A stretch of 35,722 bases of DNA from Celeribacter halophilus. GTDB taxonomy: Bacteria; Pseudomonadota; Alphaproteobacteria; Rhodobacterales; Rhodobacteraceae. The notes below the pieces were generated by a model. That model saw only the letters and a list, made by a program, of their open reading frames with translations, had not been told where the DNA came from and made no database searches. The DNA lies in NCBI RefSeq assembly GCF_900114135.1, contig NZ_FORY01000022.1:1-35722 (forward strand), written 5' to 3'. The first letter of the stretch is position 1. Each line of letters begins with the position of its first letter. A program made the translations under genes and the position numbers. Positions 33,621 to 35,722 of this stretch are shown piece after piece.

Positions 33621-34418
33621 ATGGATTTTGACCAACTCGTTCCGGTGATGCGACGTCTCGCAATCGAAGCCGGAGAGAAAATCCTGGAAATATATAATTC
33701 AGAGGATTTCGAGGTGAAGACCAAATCCGATGAAAGCCCGGTGACCGAAGCGGATGAGGCGGCAGATGCGTTGATTTCCGCAGGTTTGCGTGCGGCTTTT
33801 CCGGATGTCGTCCTGATTACAGAAGAACAGGCGGAGTCGCATGATCTGAAATCCGACACGTTTCTGATTGTGGATCCGTTGGATGGCACCAAGGAATTCG
33901 TGAAGCGTCGCGGTGATTTCACTGTGAACATCGCCTATGTCGAAAAGGGCGTGCCGCTGCGCGGCGTGGTCTATGCGCCGGCGAAGGATCGTCTGTTCAT
34001 CACCGATGCCGAGGGCCAGTCTTACGAAGAGTTCGGGCCTTTCGATCTTGAAAAGCCGGGCGAGATGAAGAAAATCTCTGTGTCCACGCCGGATAATGAG
34101 GCGTTGATGATTGTGGCGTCGAAATCCCACCGCGATCAGGCGACCGAGGATTATCTGGCGAAATACAAAGCGAAAGACAGCAAGTCGGCGGGCTCGTCGC
34201 TCAAATTCTGTCTGGTTGCGACCGGCGAGGCCGATCTTTATCCGCGCGTAGGGCGCACGATGGAGTGGGATACGGCGGCAGGTCATGCTGTTTTGCTGGG
34301 CGCCGGTGGCGATGTTGTGCGGTTTGACGACCATACACCGCTGACCTATGGCAAAGAGGATTACGCCAATCCGTTCTTTATCGCCTATGCGCCGGGTGTG
34401 GAGCTGAAAGAAGCCTGA
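33621..34418 (+). CDS. cysQ: 3'(2'),5'-bisphosphate nucleotidase CysQ
   Basis: 265 residues, an inositol monophosphatase superfamily enzyme. Metal-binding motifs are ITEEQ (about 66-70), VDPLDGTKEF (84-93, the family signature) and EWDTAAGHAVL (about 213). CysQ dephosphorylates adenosine 3',5'-bisphosphate, which accumulates from sulfation, phosphopantetheine transfer and sulfate assimilation. Next to polysaccharide genes a role in clearing PAP after sulfotransfer is possible but not shown. The frame starts at 33582; ATG 33621 with AGGAG upstream and MDFDQL as N-terminus is preferred. It overlaps the next gene by one base (TGATG). Confidence 0.9.
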   Translation: MDFDQLVPVMRRLAIEAGEKILEIYNSEDFEVKTKSDESPVTEADEAADALISAGLRAAFPDVVLITEEQAESHDLKSDTFLIVDPLDGTKEFVKRRGDFTVNIAYVEKGVPLRGVVYAPAKDRLFITDAEGQSYEEFGPFDLEKPGEMKKISVSTPDNEALMIVASKSHRDQATEDYLAKYKAKDSKSAGSSLKFCLVATGEADLYPRVGRTMEWDTAAGHAVLLGAGGDVVRFDDHTPLTYGKEDYANPFFIAYAPGVELKEA

Positions 34419-35218
34419 TGTCTGTTCTGATTGTTATCCCCGCACGGTTTGCGTCGACCCGCTATCCGGGTAAGCCGCTTGTGGAATTGACCGGTGCCTC
34501 CGGTGAGAAAAAGTCCCTGATCCGGCGCAGTTGGGAAGCTGCTGTTGCCGTTGAAGGGGTGGACCGTGTTGTGGTTGCGACTGATGATGACCGTATCCGC
34601 TTGGCGGCGGAGGCTTTCGGGGCAGAGGTGGTTATGACTTCGGAATCCTGTGCAAACGGGACCGAACGTTGCGCCGAGGCATTGGAAAACCTTGGTGGCG
34701 GATATGACATTATCGTCAACCTGCAAGGCGACGCGCCGCTGACGCCTGCGTGGTTTGTCGAGGACCTCGTTGCGGGACTTCGTGCACATCCGACGGCCGA
34801 GGTGGCAACACCGGTTCTGCGTTGCGATGGGCGTGCGCTGAACGGCTTTCTCGAAGACCGCAAGGCAGGACGTGTCGGCGGGACAACGGCGGTGTTTGGC
34901 TCGGATCACAAGGCGCTTTATTTCTCCAAAGAGGTGATTCCCTACACGTCGGAAACATATGAGGATGACGCGCAGACGCCGGTGTTCCACCATGTCGGTG
35001 TCTATGCCTACCGCCCCTCTGCTCTTGGTGCCTATCCCAAATGGGAGATGGGCCCGCTCGAAGGTCTGGAAGGGTTGGAGCAGTTGCGTTTTCTGGAGCA
35101 GGAGCGCCCCGTTCTCTGTGTTGAGGTTGAAGCACGCGGGCGTCAGTTCTGGGAATTGAACAACCCCGAAGATGTGCCGCGCATAGAAACCATGTTGGCG
35201 GAAATGCGCGTAAACTGA
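34418..35218 (+). CDS. KdsB-like 3-deoxy-manno-octulosonate cytidylyltransferase, divergent
   Basis: 266 residues, somewhat longer than E. coli KdsB (about 248). The nucleotide-binding start IPARFASTRYPGKPL (7-21) and the NGTERCAEAL block (80-89) are those of KdsB, which makes CMP-Kdo for LPS and capsule. Differences are seen: NLQGDAPLTP (101-110) where KdsB has QGDEP, and LNNPEDV (247-253) where KdsB has VDTPEDL, so an Asp taken to bind Mg2+ becomes Asn. It also has an insert after VELTG. It may be a true KdsB of this lineage or a transferase for a related sugar acid. It overlaps cysQ by one base, so the two are co-transcribed. Confidence 0.8.
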   Translation: MSVLIVIPARFASTRYPGKPLVELTGASGEKKSLIRRSWEAAVAVEGVDRVVVATDDDRIRLAAEAFGAEVVMTSESCANGTERCAEALENLGGGYDIIVNLQGDAPLTPAWFVEDLVAGLRAHPTAEVATPVLRCDGRALNGFLEDRKAGRVGGTTAVFGSDHKALYFSKEVIPYTSETYEDDAQTPVFHHVGVYAYRPSALGAYPKWEMGPLEGLEGLEQLRFLEQERPVLCVEVEARGRQFWELNNPEDVPRIETMLAEMRVN

Positions 35219-35248
35219 AGAAACATTCTTCAACTTTGATTGTTTTTT
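35216..35248 (+). terminator. Weak terminator-like hairpin after the kdsB-like gene
   Basis: TGAAGAA-ACA-TTCTTCA overlaps the stop codon, and a six-T run follows 10 bases after the stem. The distance makes it a weak candidate. Confidence 0.3.
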
Positions 35249-35258
35249 GTGCGAATGT

Positions 35259-35299
35259 CAGGAAAGGCGTGGCGAAGTTGTAAAACTGTGCCTTTCCTG
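35259..35299. repeat. Perfect 10-base inverted repeat upstream of galU
   Basis: CAGGAAAGGC (35259-35268) and GCCTTTCCTG (35290-35299) are separated by 21 bases. No T-run follows. It may be an operator or an RNA stem in the galU leader. Confidence 0.5.
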
Positions 35300-35401
35300 T
35301 GTGATTAGACAGGGCAGAAGCTGACCTTAGGGCATATTCTCCATAAGGTCGGCATCAGCGTATGCAAATAAATGGCTCATGAGTGCGAGCCGAAGGAGTA
35401 G

Positions 35402-35722
35402 AGATGAAAAAAGTGACCAAAGCGATTTTTCCTGTGGCTGGTCTTGGAACGCGGTTTCTTCCCGCAACCAAATCCATTCCGAAAGAAATCATGACCTTGG
35501 TCGACCGTCCGCTGATCCAGTATGCCATTGACGAGGCACGGGCTGCGGGCATCAAGGAATTCATCTTTGTAACTTCGCGCGGCAAGGGCGCGCTTGAGGA
35601 CTATTTCGACCACTCTCCGGTTCTTGAGCAAGAGCTGCGCAAAAAGGGCAAAGGCAAGCTGCTTGAGGTGCTGAAAGGCACGAATATGGACAGCGGTGCC
35701 ATCGCTTATATTCGCCAGCATA
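35402..35722 (+). CDS. galU: UTP-glucose-1-phosphate uridylyltransferase, N-terminal part
   Basis: The first 107 codons are visible and the gene runs off the window. The N-terminus KKVTKAIFPVAGLGTRFLPA carries the nucleotide-binding GxGTRFLP loop, followed by TKSIPKEIMTLVDRPLIQYA, the GalU signature with the catalytic Lys. GalU makes UDP-glucose from UTP and glucose 1-phosphate for capsule, LPS and other glycans. AAGGAG lies 5 bases before the ATG. It is separated from the kdsB-like gene by 183 bases and probably has its own promoter. Confidence 0.95.

Overview
This window is a stretch of chromosome from an alphaproteobacterium, most likely a marine Rhodobacteraceae (Roseobacter-group) species. 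The basis is protein resemblance recalled from memory, moderately high GC, and the gene orders rimP-nusA-ylxR-infB, secA divergent from a parvulin isomerase with argJ-mutT, and dnaK-dnaJ. I cannot fix the genus. No tRNA, rRNA, CRISPR array, prophage or defence island was seen. Most of the window is housekeeping.

Layout. Positions 1-420 are the istA-side end of an IS21-family insertion sequence, cut by the window edge. A 455-base gap (421-876) follows with no convincing gene, but it is rich in inverted repeats and holds an orphan leftward terminator. Next come a response regulator-PP2C phosphatase, a leftward Nudix hydrolase, and a tight rightward operon: hslO, a second Nudix hydrolase, a CCA-adding-type tRNA nucleotidyltransferase and an Fe-S RNA methyltransferase. 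Positions 6.7-8.5 kb hold an envelope group: two exported L,D-transpeptidase-like proteins around a CAP-domain lipoprotein. A 61-residue exported protein follows with its own promoter and terminator, then hemH.

At 10.0-15.0 kb a leftward methyltransferase is divergent from comF-grxC-nitrilase-marR; ubiG and a prolyl aminopeptidase follow. The group mixes glutathione-linked redox, quinone and peptide metabolism. At 15.0-20.7 kb is the transcription/translation operon rimP-nusA-ylxR-infB, with a leader containing a promoter and an intrinsic terminator ahead of rimP. At 20.7-23.2 kb a leftward operon (parvulin isomerase, argJ, mutT) reads away from secA. After secA comes an unusual exported PstS-like/OmpA fusion, then radC.

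The leftward dnaK-dnaJ operon (28.6-31.8 kb) has a recognisable heat-shock (RpoH) promoter, an intercistronic hairpin and a terminator. alkB diverges from it. The right end is a polysaccharide block: an ABC-2 export permease, cysQ, a divergent kdsB-like cytidylyltransferase and the start of galU, fitting capsule or LPS synthesis.

No clearly new multi-gene system is evident. The best leads are the structured gap at 421-876, the 61-residue exported protein, the rimP leader, the PstS-OmpA fusion, and the kdsB-like gene with altered metal-site residues. Several starts were moved inward from the longest reading frame where a ribosome binding site and family N-termini agreed; these are noted per gene.
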